From: Verrucosispora sp. WMMD573
GTDB taxonomy: Bacteria; Actinomycetota; Actinomycetes; Mycobacteriales; Micromonosporaceae
NCBI RefSeq assembly: GCF_027497175.1
Contig: NZ_CP114901.1
Span: 2,852,001-2,916,000, forward strand
Length of the DNA: 64,000 nucleotides
Reading direction: 5' to 3'
In this document: one piece after another, positions 20,645 to 29,213 of the stretch
Layout of the letters: every line of letters begins with the position of its first letter
Numbering within the stretch: position 1 is the stretch's first letter
Made by a program: the position numbers and the translations under genes
The notes under the pieces: model-generated
Seen by the model: only the letters and a program-made list of their open reading frames with translations
What the model was told of the DNA's origin: nothing
The model's database searches: none

Positions 20645-21276
20645 TTGACGAGCAGACCGACAAGCCGCGCCACTCGTTCTGGAAGGAACTGCCCATCCTC
20701 CTCGGGGTGGCGATCCTGGTCGCGGTACTGGTACGTGCCTTCGTACTGCAGACCTTCTTCATCCCCTCGCCGTCCATGGAGAACACTCTGAAGATCGACG
20801 ATCGGGTGCTGGTCAACAAGCTCGTCTACCACACCCGTTCGCCGCACCGCGGCGAGGTGATCGTCTTCAAGGCGCCGCTGGAGTGGAGTGGCAATCCGGC
20901 GGGGGAGGATTTCATCAAGCGGGTGATCGGCGTCGGTGGTGACCGGGTGGTCTGCTGCGACGACCAGGACCGCCTGCTGATCAACGGCGTACCGCTGGAC
21001 GAGCCGTACATCTTCTCCATCGACGGTCAGCGGGACAAGCCGGCGGACCAGGAGTTCGACGTGCAGGTGCCCGAGGGTCGGCTCTGGGTCATGGGCGACC
21101 ACCGGTCCGCCTCCGGGGACTCGCTGGAGCACTACCAGCAGTCGGGGCAGAACATCCAGTCGGCCACCATCCCCGAGGACGACGTGGTGGGACGGGCGTT
21201 CACCATCTTCTGGCCGTTCGACCGCGCCCGGATCCTGACGGTGCCGGACGAGTTCGACGCGATTCCGAAGTCCTGA
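20641..21276 (+). CDS. lepB: Signal peptidase I (shorter paralogue)
   Basis: A 211-residue type I signal peptidase with one N-terminal membrane segment (about 19-38), catalytic Ser in IPSPSMENTL, catalytic Lys in FIKRVIGVGGDRV and WVMGDHRSASGDS. It overlaps the preceding paralogue by GTGA, so both are co-translated. Tandem lep genes between rplS and rnhB are typical in actinobacteria, where they divide the preprotein load. Confidence 0.93.
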   Translation: MIDEQTDKPRHSFWKELPILLGVAILVAVLVRAFVLQTFFIPSPSMENTLKIDDRVLVNKLVYHTRSPHRGEVIVFKAPLEWSGNPAGEDFIKRVIGVGGDRVVCCDDQDRLLINGVPLDEPYIFSIDGQRDKPADQEFDVQVPEGRLWVMGDHRSASGDSLEHYQQSGQNIQSATIPEDDVVGRAFTIFWPFDRARILTVPDEFDAIPKS

Positions 21277-21282
21277 CCAGGG

Positions 21283-21317
21283 CCGGTGCGCTGCCCGTCG
21301 ACGACGGGCAGCACCGG
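21283..21317 (+). terminator. Hairpin after the lepB pair
   Basis: CTGCCCGTC (21291-21299) pairs with GACGGGCAG (21303-21311), extended by CCGGTGC/GCACCGG with one bulged base. It lies 6 bases after the lepB stop, and no T tract follows. Confidence 0.6.
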
Positions 21318-21365
21318 TTGCGCCGGGGCGTGGGCGACGTCGCAGGAGTCTGGCAGTCTGGTGCG

Positions 21366-21854
21366 GTGACCGTCTACACCCCGAGGTGTGCCGCGCGCGT
21401 CCTGCTGGTCGACGCGGCCGGTCGGTTGCTGCTGTTCCGCGGTTCCGACCCGGCCCGCCCGGAGCGCGGCCGGTGGTGGTTCACCCCCGGTGGGGGACTG
21501 GACCCGGGTGAGACGTACGCCGAGGGCGCGGTCCGCGAGTTGGCCGAGGAGACCGGGCTGCGGCTGACCGTGACCGATGTCGGCCAGCCGGTGCACGCCG
21601 ACCTCATCGAGTTCTCCTTCGACGGCGTCTGGTACCGGCAGGAGCAGCAGTTCTTCCTGGTAAGGGTGGCGGCGCACGAGGTCGACACGGCGGGGTTCAG
21701 CGAGCTGGAGCGGGGCAGCGTCGACGGTCACCGATGGTGGTCGGCGGACGAGTTGCGCGGCACCGGGGAGCGCTGCTACCCACTTGACCTTGCAGAGGTG
21801 CTGGCCCGTGTATTGGCCGGTACGACGGCTGTCATCGAGGGACGGGCATGCTGA
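21366..21854 (+). CDS. Nudix hydrolase
   Basis: A protein of about 162 residues with a complete Nudix box (GGGLDPGET ... RELAEETGL). Nudix enzymes cleave nucleoside diphosphates linked to other moieties; the substrate is not deducible. The start is taken at the GTG giving VTVYTPRCAAR, after which family homology begins; upstream in-frame starts exist back to 21318. The 3' end overlaps rnhB by 7 bases, so the pair is co-translated. Confidence 0.85.
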   Translation: MTVYTPRCAARVLLVDAAGRLLLFRGSDPARPERGRWWFTPGGGLDPGETYAEGAVRELAEETGLRLTVTDVGQPVHADLIEFSFDGVWYRQEQQFFLVRVAAHEVDTAGFSELERGSVDGHRWWSADELRGTGERCYPLDLAEVLARVLAGTTAVIEGRAC

Positions 21855-22660
21855 CTCCACCGCGCACTGTGGTACGCCGGGAGGCCGGGCTCTACGCGTT
21901 GGAGCGGGCCCTGCAACGGCGCGGTTTCCGCTACGTCGCCGGTGCCGACGAGGCCGGCCGCGGTGCCTGCGCGGGGCCACTGGTGGCCGCCGCCGTGGTG
22001 CTGCCGGAGGGCCGGCGGGGGGAGATCGACGGGCTGGCCGATTCCAAGCTGCTGACCCCGACCAGCCGGGAGCGGATCCACGACGAGGTCGTCGAGCGCG
22101 CGCTGGCGTACGCGGTGGTGGTCATCCCGGCCGACGAGGTCGACGCCCGAGGGCTGCACGTGTGCAATCTGGCCGCGATGCGCCGGTCGTTGGCCTCGCT
22201 GACGGTCCGGCCGGAGTACGTGTTGACCGACGGGTTCGGCGTCGACGGACTGGGTGTCCCCGGGCTCGCGGTGTGGAAGGGTGACCGGGTGGCCGCCTGC
22301 GTGGCGGCGGCGAGCGTGCTGGCGAAAGTCACCCGGGACAGGATCATGGTCGATCTGGACGCCGAGCATCCCGGCTACGGGTTCGCCGAGCACAAGGGGT
22401 ACATCACCGCCGAGCACACCGCCGCGCTGCGCGAGCGCGGGCCGTGCCGGGAACACCGTTTCTCGTACGTGAACGTGGCCGCCGTCTCCGGGCTCGACGA
22501 CCGGCCACCCCGCTCGCGGCGACCGTTGGGCGCAAGCCGGGAAGAGCCGATGGAGCGCTCGGGCGCGGCAGGGGGTACCGTCGGCGTGGCGTTGGGCGAG
22601 CAGCCTCGGCCTCCGGCGCCGGTGGGGGAAGATGTGGTCATGGAAGGCGGAGTGCGATGA
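21848..22660 (+). CDS. rnhB: Ribonuclease HII
   Basis: A 270-residue type 2 RNase H that removes RNA from RNA-DNA hybrids. Catalytic acidic residues lie in GADEAGRGACAGPL, LADSKLLT, TDGFGVDGLG and ASVLAKVTRDR. The family core ends near HRFSYVNVAAVSG; about 50 further low-complexity residues form an unusual tail. The start overlaps the Nudix gene and the stop overlaps DUF2469 (ATGA). Confidence 0.94.
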   Translation: MLTPPRTVVRREAGLYALERALQRRGFRYVAGADEAGRGACAGPLVAAAVVLPEGRRGEIDGLADSKLLTPTSRERIHDEVVERALAYAVVVIPADEVDARGLHVCNLAAMRRSLASLTVRPEYVLTDGFGVDGLGVPGLAVWKGDRVAACVAAASVLAKVTRDRIMVDLDAEHPGYGFAEHKGYITAEHTAALRERGPCREHRFSYVNVAAVSGLDDRPPRSRRPLGASREEPMERSGAAGGTVGVALGEQPRPPAPVGEDVVMEGGVR

Positions 22661-22980
22661 GCGCGGAAGATCTCGAGAAGTACGAGACCGAGATGGAGCT
22701 CCAGCTCTACCGGGAGTACCGCGACATCGTCCGTCAGTTCTCCTACGTGGTCGAGACAGAGCGCCGGTTCTACCTGGCCAACCAGGTGGACCTGCACGTC
22801 CGCAACTCCGACGGCGAGGTCTACTTCGAGGTCGAGATGCACGATGCCTGGGTCTGGGACATGTACCGGCCCGCCCGGTTCGTGAAGAATGTCCGCGTGA
22901 TGACGTTCAAGGACGTGAACGTCGAGGAGTTGGAGAAGCCGGACATCTCCCTGCCCGCCGACTCCGGCTTCGGCGGCTGA
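22657..22980 (+). CDS. DUF2469 family protein
   Basis: A 107-residue, strongly conserved actinobacterial protein of unknown function (MSAEDLEKYETEMEL, FSYVVETERRFYLAN, WVWDMYRPARFVKNVRV). It follows rnhB in most actinobacteria and here its ATG lies inside the rnhB stop (ATGA). Acidic and aromatic-rich, with no membrane segment. No biochemical role is known to me. Confidence 0.9.
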   Translation: MSAEDLEKYETEMELQLYREYRDIVRQFSYVVETERRFYLANQVDLHVRNSDGEVYFEVEMHDAWVWDMYRPARFVKNVRVMTFKDVNVEELEKPDISLPADSGFGG

Positions 22981-23029
22981 GCCGCGTACCGGCTGAGCGC
23001 GGCGGCTGAGCCGCTTACCGGCTGAGTGC
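22972..23029 (+). repeat. 29-bp direct repeat, two copies
   Basis: The units 22972-23000 and 23001-23029 differ at two positions. The first copy includes the DUF2469 stop codon, so this is a tandem duplication of the gene's last bases and 3' flank. Apart from this repeat, the 242-bp gap to the M23 gene shows no gene. Confidence 0.85.
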
Positions 23030-23222
23030 GGCGACGGCGGACCCCCACCCGCCATGATCGACCGCATTCTCCGTCCATTGTGTTCCTACCGATGGTCGAT
23101 GCCCGACGGCCGCTCATAGCAGATCATCAGCTCGTGCGTGGACTGTCCACAGGATGTCCGGTCATCCACAGGTCTACTGTCTGGGGCGGCAAGGGTCGAA
23201 GGACCCCGCCAGGCTCGACGGT

Positions 23223-23909
23223 ATGCGACCACGGATGCCGATACTTGGCGGACTCACGACGCTTCTGCTGCTGACACCATCCGGATCGGCGGGCGGAGTG
23301 GCCCTGCCGAACGAGAGATCGTTCTTCCCAGCCACACCCCAGGCGGGCACTGGTGCCACCGGGCCGTTCCGCTGGCCGGTCGACGGCGTGCCACGGCCGG
23401 TTCGCCGGTTCGACCCGCCGCCCCGGCCGTGGCTGGCCGGTCATCGGGGAGTCGATCTGCTCGCCCCTTCCGCCAGCACGATCCGGGCGGCCGGCGCCGG
23501 CACGATCCTGTTCGCCGGCATGGTCGCCAACCGGCCGGTGGTCACCGTCGGCCATCCGGACGGCCTACGGACCACCTACGAACCGGTCCAACCGGCCGTC
23601 ACGGCAGGCATGACGGTGCCGGCCGGGGCACCTCTGGGCACGCTGCTGCCCGGGCACGCCGGGTGTCCCGCCGCCGCGTGCCTGCACTGGGGACTGCGCC
23701 AGGGAGACGACTATCTCGACCCGTTGGCCCTGCTCGGCCTCGGGCGAGTCCGACTGCTGCCCGTCGGTGACCTCACTGTCGGCGGGGTGCGTCCGCTCAA
23801 CGCTGGGCGAGCAGACCGGGCAGTCCGACCGCCAGTCGCTCGTACTCCTCGGGCGCGTTGTAGACCTGGCCGCACAGGCGCAGCCAGCCGCGGCCGTTCC
23901 AGGTCGTGA
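23223..23909 (+). CDS. Secreted M23-family (lysostaphin-like) peptidase
   Basis: A protein of about 228 residues with a short N-terminal hydrophobic signal (RMPILGGLTTLLLL) and an M23 domain. The zinc motif HRGVDLLAP and the late motif ACLHWGLRQGDDYLDP are present. The usual HxH is CxH here, a variant seen in actinobacterial M23 proteins. Predicted to act on peptidoglycan outside the membrane, or to be a binding-only homologue. The ATG at 23223 is chosen because it precedes the signal; ATG 23235 is an alternative. The 3' end overlaps the convergent aminotransferase gene by 113 bp, so the last ~35 basic residues may not be conserved. Confidence 0.8.
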   Translation: MRPRMPILGGLTTLLLLTPSGSAGGVALPNERSFFPATPQAGTGATGPFRWPVDGVPRPVRRFDPPPRPWLAGHRGVDLLAPSASTIRAAGAGTILFAGMVANRPVVTVGHPDGLRTTYEPVQPAVTAGMTVPAGAPLGTLLPGHAGCPAAACLHWGLRQGDDYLDPLALLGLGRVRLLPVGDLTVGGVRPLNAGRADRAVRPPVARTPRARCRPGRTGAASRGRSRS

Positions 23910-24978
23910 CCGCGACCTGGGTGGCGAGTCGCTCGGCGATCCGGGTCTGCAACGCCCGGGCACCGTCCAGGGCCGTGGCGAGGCCCGCCGTTAACGGAAC
24001 AAGCCGCATGGCTACCGTCGGTCCACCCGGGTCGGGCAGGTCGGCCGGTGGCACGCCGAGCGCGTCCCCCACCACCCGTTGCCCGTACGCGGCCAGTCCG
24101 GCGTTGTGCGCACGCACCCGGTCGACGCCGAGACTGCGCAGCGTGTAGAGACCCGCCGGCGCGCTCAACCAGGACGTGTAGTCCGAGGTGGCCTGCCACT
24201 CCAGGCGGGCCGGGAACCCCGAGTCCTGTTCCCAGGAGACCACCAGCGGCTCGATCCGGTCCCGCCACGGGGCTGCCACCACGAGCACGGCGGTGCCGCG
24301 CGGCGCGTACCCCCACTTGTGCAGGTTGCCCACCCAGAAATCGGCGCCGATGCTGCTCACCGTCGACGGCAGCATGCCCGGAGCGTGCGCGGCGTCGACA
24401 AGCACCGGCACGCCGTGCTCTCCGGCGACCCCGACGATCGCGGCGGCCGGAAACAGCCGAGCCGTGGCCGAGGTGAGCTGGTCGACCACCAACAGGCGGG
24501 TACGGCCCGGCCGCAGCCCGACCCGCACGATCCGCACCACCTCTTCGTCGGTGGCGGTCAGCGGCACCCGCAGGACCCGGTGCGTGGCCCCGGTGCGACG
24601 GCACTCCCGACGGATGGAGTATTCGACGGCACCGTATCCGTGGTCGGTGGTCAGCACCTCGTCCCCAGGCCGCAGCCCGAGGGACTGGAGCACCACGGCG
24701 GCACCGGTGGTGGCGTTCGTGGTGAGGGCGGTGCCGTCGGGATCGGAGCCGAGGAATCCCGCCAGATGCCGACGGGTGTGCGCGATCCGGTCGACCAGGC
24801 CCTGCGTGAAGAAGCGCAGTGGGTCGGCCTCCATCTCGTCACGCAGCCGTTGCTGGGCCCGCTGCGCCACGATCGGGACCGCCCCGAACGAGCCGTGGTT
24901 GAGATGACTGACCGCCGGGTCGAGGGAGAAGAGCAGACGGGCGCCCGTGATCGGCTCGGGCGGCGGCGGGACGCTCAC
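23797..24978 (-). CDS. Class V aminotransferase (isopenicillin-N-epimerase-like)
   Basis: A 393-residue PLP enzyme. The N-terminal signature is HLNHGSFGAVP, the cofactor Asp lies in VLVDAAHAPGML and the Schiff-base Lys in VGNLHKWGYAPRG. This pattern fits the CefD-like/cysteine-desulfurase-fold group. The actual substrate is unknown and there is no beta-lactam cluster around it. It starts with GTG and ends overlapping the M23 gene. Confidence 0.85.
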   Translation of the reverse strand: MSVPPPPEPITGARLLFSLDPAVSHLNHGSFGAVPIVAQRAQQRLRDEMEADPLRFFTQGLVDRIAHTRRHLAGFLGSDPDGTALTTNATTGAAVVLQSLGLRPGDEVLTTDHGYGAVEYSIRRECRRTGATHRVLRVPLTATDEEVVRIVRVGLRPGRTRLLVVDQLTSATARLFPAAAIVGVAGEHGVPVLVDAAHAPGMLPSTVSSIGADFWVGNLHKWGYAPRGTAVLVVAAPWRDRIEPLVVSWEQDSGFPARLEWQATSDYTSWLSAPAGLYTLRSLGVDRVRAHNAGLAAYGQRVVGDALGVPPADLPDPGGPTVAMRLVPLTAGLATALDGARALQTRIAERLATQVAVTTWNGRGWLRLCGQVYNAPEEYERLAVGLPGLLAQR

Positions 24979-25050
24979 CTGATCATCGTAGCCGTCGGCC
25001 TCGACGCGCCTGGTGAGAGCTTGCGGTGGCGGCGTCGCCGCGGGACGGTG

Positions 25051-25098
25051 TGCCGCTGCCGCTGCCGCTGCCGCTGCCGCTGCCGCTGCCGCTGCCGC
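25051..25098. repeat. Hexanucleotide microsatellite (TGCCGC)8
   Basis: Eight perfect TGCCGC units lie in the 176-bp gap between xerC (stop side) and the aminotransferase start. If read through on the minus strand it would encode Gly-Ser repeats, but xerC ends before it. Perfect repeats of this kind vary by slippage. Confidence 0.92.
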
Positions 25099-25154
25099 TT
25101 GGCGCCCCTCGCTCGGGCGGTCTCGTTCGGTCCGCCTGCGTGCGGGGCGGGCTG

Positions 25155-26156
25155 TCAGGCGCGCGGGTGGGCCTGACGGTAGGCGGCCCGGAGCCGTTCC
25201 ACCGAGACATGTGTGTAGATCTGGGTACTGGCCAGTGAGGAGTGCCCCAGCAGTTCCTGCACCGCCCGAAGGTCTGCCCCGCCTTCGAGCAGATGGGTGG
25301 CGGCCGAGTGGCGCAGCGCGTGCGGACTCGTCCGGGGCAGACCCGCCGCCTCAGCGTGGCCACCGACGATCCGGCGAGCCGTGGTCGGATGCAGCCGGCC
25401 ACCGCGGGCACCGAGCAGCAGCGCATCCCGGGAATCGGGGACCGCCAGCACCGGTCGTCCATGCCGCAGCCAGTCATCGAGAGCGCGTTGCGCTGGCAGC
25501 CCGTACGGCACCGCCCGCTCCCGCCCACCCTTACCGCGTACCCGGACGACCCGTCGATCCTGGTCCACGTCGGCCATGTCGATGCCGCACACCTCGCTGA
25601 CCCGTACCCCGGTGCCATAGAGCAGTTCGAGCAGCATCCGGTCGCGTAGCCGTACCGCCTGAGTGGTGCTGTCGGACGCAGTGGCCGCGGGTGCGCCTTC
25701 GGCGGTCGCCGGATCGCTGGCGGATGCCGGCCCGCTGGGTGGCGGTATGGCCGGATGGTGGGCGGGTTTCTCGACGAGCAGCGCGGCCTGCTCGGGACGA
25801 AGCACCGTGGGCAGCGTCCGGCGCGGTCGAGGGCTGGCCAGCGTGGCGGCGACGTCGTTGGGCAGTAGCCCCTGCCGGTGCGCCCAGGCGCTGAAGGTCC
25901 GGGCGGTGGCGGCCCTGCGGGCCAGCGAGGTGCGGGCGGCGCCGGTCGTGCGTTGCCGGGCCAGCCAGCTGCGTACCGTGTCGAGGCTCAGCTCGGCCAC
26001 CTCGGTGCAGCCCATCCGTGCAGCGTGATCCAACAGCGACACGAGATCGGCGACGTACGCCCGCACGGTGTGTGCCGAGCGGTTGCGAACCGAGGCCAGA
26101 TAGCCCGCGAACTCGTCCACCGCGTCCCGCAGCGGCGCCGGCAGCGCGTCGTGCAT
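25155..26156 (-). CDS. xerC: Tyrosine recombinase XerC
   Basis: A protein of about 333 residues. The SAM-like core-binding domain (NRSAHTVRAYVADL) is followed by the catalytic domain with Arg in GTGVRVSE, Lys in RVRGKGGRER, HALRHSAATH, His in LGHSSLAST and the nucleophile Tyr in QIYTHV. It resolves chromosome dimers with XerD at dif. About 35 Pro/Ala/Ser-rich residues are inserted between the domains. Start chosen at ATG 26156 (MHDALPAPLRDAV); GTG 26204 or TTG 26258 would extend it. It lies downstream of dprA. Confidence 0.92.
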   Translation of the reverse strand: MHDALPAPLRDAVDEFAGYLASVRNRSAHTVRAYVADLVSLLDHAARMGCTEVAELSLDTVRSWLARQRTTGAARTSLARRAATARTFSAWAHRQGLLPNDVAATLASPRPRRTLPTVLRPEQAALLVEKPAHHPAIPPPSGPASASDPATAEGAPAATASDSTTQAVRLRDRMLLELLYGTGVRVSEVCGIDMADVDQDRRVVRVRGKGGRERAVPYGLPAQRALDDWLRHGRPVLAVPDSRDALLLGARGGRLHPTTARRIVGGHAEAAGLPRTSPHALRHSAATHLLEGGADLRAVQELLGHSSLASTQIYTHVSVERLRAAYRQAHPRA

Positions 26157-26269
26157 CGCCCGGGTGCTGCTGGCGACCCGCCGCTGCCCGCTGCTGCTGC
26201 CCACGAGGACCAGCCTACGATCGGGATGCTCGGACGTGCGAACAGGCGGCGCGCTCAACCGAACGGCGA

Positions 26270-27538
26270 TCAGGCGGAAAATGGGGCGTCACCGCCCATC
26301 GGCCCGCTCGGTGGCGCGGCGGGCCCGCCCGGGTGGACCGCCGGCTCGGCGGGGCCGGCCCGGGTGGACCGCTGGCTCGGCGCGACCAGGGCGTATCCGT
26401 CTTCCCGCCGCACCACCAGGGTCAACTCCTCCAACAGCGGCAGTTTGCGCAACACCGTGCGGACGGCAAGGCCCGCCCGGGCGGCGAGGGCGTCCACACC
26501 GATGCGGCCGCGTCGCGGCATCGCCTCCACGATCGAGCGGGCGTCGTCGTCGAGCAGGTCGGTGGGGCGTTCGGGCCCACGCGGCACCGGGGCCAACTCG
26601 CCGATCCGCCCCACCTCCTCCAACACCTGGGCGAGGCCGGTCACCAGCCGGGCCTCCGGATGCTCCCGAAGCACCTCGTGGGCACCCACCGACATCGCCG
26701 AGGTGACCGGGCCCGGCACCACCATCGCCGGTCGCCGCAGGGCGATGGCCCGCCGGGTGGTCTGCGTCGCGCCGCTGCGAGCCGCCGCCTCCACCAGCAC
26801 GGTGCCCCGGGTGCCCGCCGCGATCACCCGGTTACGGATGAGGAAACGGGGGCGCAGCGGCTCAGCGCCCGGCGGCCACTCGCTTACCAGCAGGCCGGTG
26901 TCGGCGATCCGGTCGAACAGCGCCGCGTTGCCCATCGGGTAGGCGCGGTCCACGCCGCAGGCGAGCACCGCGACAGTGCGCCCGCCAGCGTGCAGCGCCC
27001 CACGGTGCGCGGCGGCGTCGATGCCGAACGCGCCGCCGGAGACCACGGTCCAGTCCCGGTCGGCCAGGCCGTAGCCCAGATCCGTGGCGATGTGGGTGCC
27101 GTACGGCGTGGCGGCTCGGGATCCCACCACCGCCACGGACCGGTCCAGCGCCTCGGCCAGTGGCCACGAGCCGCGTACCCAGAAGCAGAGCGGCGGTGCG
27201 GTCTCGACGTCCACCCGGCGACGGGCGTCGGTCAGGCGGAGCGTGCGCAGGTGCTCCACCGTCCCGGGCCACTCGTCGTCGCCGGGGATGACGACCCGGA
27301 CACCGAGCCGGTCGGCACGGTGCAACGCCTCGGCGGCGACCACTCGGGCATCAGCTGCCCGGTTGCGCGCCGCCACGGACTCGCGTAGGGCCTGCTGCGG
27401 TGCTCCGCCGTCCAGCAACAGGTCCAGTGCGCCCACCGGCCCGTACTCGTCGACCAGCCCGTGCACCGACCGTGTACCCGGTTCGGCCAGCCAGGTCAAC
27501 GCCACCCGCGCCAGGGTCAACTCCTCGTGGGTGCTCAT
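26270..27538 (-). CDS. dprA: DNA-processing protein DprA
   Basis: A 422-residue protein that loads RecA on single-stranded DNA in transformation. The Rossmann-like core has SVAVVGSRAATPYG, VVSGGAFGIDAAAH and GVDRAYP, followed by a C-terminal winged-helix domain (RGRIGVDALAARAGL) and a Pro-rich tail. The ATG at 27538 lies inside the comM stop (ATGA), coupling translation. The frame continues upstream through comM but is not coding there. Confidence 0.93.
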   Translation of the reverse strand: MSTHEELTLARVALTWLAEPGTRSVHGLVDEYGPVGALDLLLDGGAPQQALRESVAARNRAADARVVAAEALHRADRLGVRVVIPGDDEWPGTVEHLRTLRLTDARRRVDVETAPPLCFWVRGSWPLAEALDRSVAVVGSRAATPYGTHIATDLGYGLADRDWTVVSGGAFGIDAAAHRGALHAGGRTVAVLACGVDRAYPMGNAALFDRIADTGLLVSEWPPGAEPLRPRFLIRNRVIAAGTRGTVLVEAAARSGATQTTRRAIALRRPAMVVPGPVTSAMSVGAHEVLREHPEARLVTGLAQVLEEVGRIGELAPVPRGPERPTDLLDDDARSIVEAMPRRGRIGVDALAARAGLAVRTVLRKLPLLEELTLVVRREDGYALVAPSQRSTRAGPAEPAVHPGGPAAPPSGPMGGDAPFSA

Positions 27539-29052
27539 GTGCTCTCTCCCGTCCTGAGCGCGATGGCCTCGCCGACGTCTCCCGCGTTCGGCCGTGCCCG
27601 CCCGTCGAGGTCGGCGATCGTCCAGGCGAGTCGGACGACCCGGTCGAAGCCGCGGGCGGACAGCGACCCGGAATCGAGCCGGGACCGCAGCTCGGCGGTG
27701 ACCGGGCCGGGCAGCCGCCACGGGGCCCGACGCAGGTCCGGTCCCGGTATCTCGGCGTTGAGCCGCCGACCCAGCGGTGCCCAGCGCCCGGCCGCCGCTG
27801 CCCGTGCCGCCGCCACCCGCCCGGCGACCACCGCTGACGACTCGTGACTGGTCGTCTCCATCAGCTCGGCGGCGCGCATCGGTGGCAGCCGCACCTGGAG
27901 ATCGATCCGGTCGAGCAGCGGACCAGAGAGCCGGCCCAGGTAACGGCGGCGGGCCAGCGGGGGACATTCGCAGCGGTCGTCGCCGGCCGGGTTCGCGCAC
28001 GGGCAGGGGTTGGCCGCGATGACCAGCTGGGCGCGGGCCGGGAACTCGGCGCTGCCCCGACTGCGGGCCAGCAGCACCCGGCCGTGCTCCAACGGCTGAC
28101 GCAGCGCCTCCAGCGCCGCCTTGCTGAACTCGGGTGCCTCGTCCATGAGCAGCACCCCGCGGTGGGCGAGCGAGATCGCACCGGGCCGGGCGAGCCCTGA
28201 ACCGCCACCGACGATCGAGGGAACGGTCGCGGTGTGATGAGGCGCCTGAAACGGTGGGCGCCGGATCAGACGGCCACCCGCCGGCAACAGACCGGCGATC
28301 GAGTGCAGCGCGGTGACCTCCAGTGCGGCCTCGTCGTCCAGTTCCGGCAGAATCGACGGCAGGCGCTCGGCCAGCATCGTCTTGCCCGCTCCCGGCGGCC
28401 CGATCAGTGCCAGGTGGTGGCCGCCAGCGGCGGCGACCTCCAGCGCGCGGCGGCCCAGACCCTGCCCGGCGACCTCGGCCAGGTCGGGACCGGGCGCGGC
28501 CGGCGGTGGAGCGTCGACCGGCGGCTCGATCAGCGGCGTGCCGTCGCGAACGAAGGCGACCAGCCGGTGCAGGGTGTCCACGCCGCGTACCAGCAGCCCG
28601 GGGACGACCGCCGCCTCGGCGGTGTTGTCCACCGGGACGATCACCCGTCGGACGCCGGCCTTCGCCGCCGCGGCGACCATCGGCAGTACGCCCCGGACCG
28701 GCCGCACGGTGCCGTCCAGGCCCAATTCCCCGAGGACCGCCACGCCGTCCAGCGGTAACAGCGGAAGCTCGCCGGAGCCACCGAGCAGCGCCACCGCGAT
28801 CGCCAGGTCGAACGTCGAACCGAATTTGGGCAGGGTGGCCGGCAGCAGGTTGAGCGTGATCCGGCGGTTCGGCCATCGTTGGCCGGAGTTGACCACCGCT
28901 GCTCGAACCCGGTCGCGCGCCTCGTGCAGGGCGGTGTCGGGTAGCCCGGAGATCACCACTCCCGGCAGGCCGGCAGCGAGATCCACCTCCACCTCCACCA
29001 ACTGCCCGGTCACCCCGACCAGACCGACGCAGAGCACCCGGGCGTAGCTCAT
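27535..29052 (-). CDS. comM: Mg-chelatase-like AAA+ ATPase ComM/YifB
   Basis: A 505-residue ComM helicase that drives branch migration in natural transformation. The N-terminal LonC-like domain has GLPDTALHEARDRVRAA and LNLLPATLPKFGS; the AAA+ part has Walker A GPPGAGKTMLAERLP and Walker B GVLLMDEAPEFS; a zinc-knuckle-like CPCANPAGDDRCECPP follows. It lies between yraN and dprA as in other actinobacteria, but a 54-codon repeat ORF is wedged upstream with overlapping stop/start. Confidence 0.94.
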   Translation of the reverse strand: MSYARVLCVGLVGVTGQLVEVEVDLAAGLPGVVISGLPDTALHEARDRVRAAVVNSGQRWPNRRITLNLLPATLPKFGSTFDLAIAVALLGGSGELPLLPLDGVAVLGELGLDGTVRPVRGVLPMVAAAAKAGVRRVIVPVDNTAEAAVVPGLLVRGVDTLHRLVAFVRDGTPLIEPPVDAPPPAAPGPDLAEVAGQGLGRRALEVAAAGGHHLALIGPPGAGKTMLAERLPSILPELDDEAALEVTALHSIAGLLPAGGRLIRRPPFQAPHHTATVPSIVGGGSGLARPGAISLAHRGVLLMDEAPEFSKAALEALRQPLEHGRVLLARSRGSAEFPARAQLVIAANPCPCANPAGDDRCECPPLARRRYLGRLSGPLLDRIDLQVRLPPMRAAELMETTSHESSAVVAGRVAAARAAAAGRWAPLGRRLNAEIPGPDLRRAPWRLPGPVTAELRSRLDSGSLSARGFDRVVRLAWTIADLDGRARPNAGDVGEAIALRTGEST

Positions 29053-29213
29053 CGCGCCACCTCGCTTCGCTCGGCGTCCCGATGAGGCACCACCGCCCTG
29101 CGTCGAATGATTCGCTCGCTGCGCTCACTCATCCGCGCCACCTCGCTTCGCTCGGCGTCCCGATGAGGCTCCAACACGCTGTGCCGGCTGATTCGCTCGC
29201 TGCGCTCGCTCAT
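29049..29213 (-). repeat. Two-copy translatable 27-residue repeat between yraN and comM
   Basis: On the minus strand an ATG at 29213 opens a 54-codon frame made of two 27-residue units. Each starts MSERSERI, continues with a variable middle and ends PHRDAERSEVAR; at DNA level the ends are near identical (29053-29088 versus 29137-29172, and the SERSERI-coding parts). Its ATG overlaps the yraN stop and its stop overlaps the comM ATG, so it is an in-frame bridge that keeps translational coupling. No domain is recognisable. It looks like a repetitive element inserted at a start codon rather than an ordinary gene. Confidence 0.8.

Noticed and set aside
22444..22656. Extension of the DUF2469 protein upstream to 22444
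   Set aside because: The extension overlaps rnhB in another frame and lacks conservation; ATG 22657 gives the family N-terminus and an ATGA overlap.
23143..23172. CTGTCCACA and TCATCCACA resembling DnaA boxes
   Set aside because: Only two imperfect boxes, no AT-rich unwinding region and no origin genes nearby.
26270..29128. A single 952-residue protein on the minus strand
   Set aside because: Its first 530 codons are the shadow of comM; dprA starts at 27538 with family homology.
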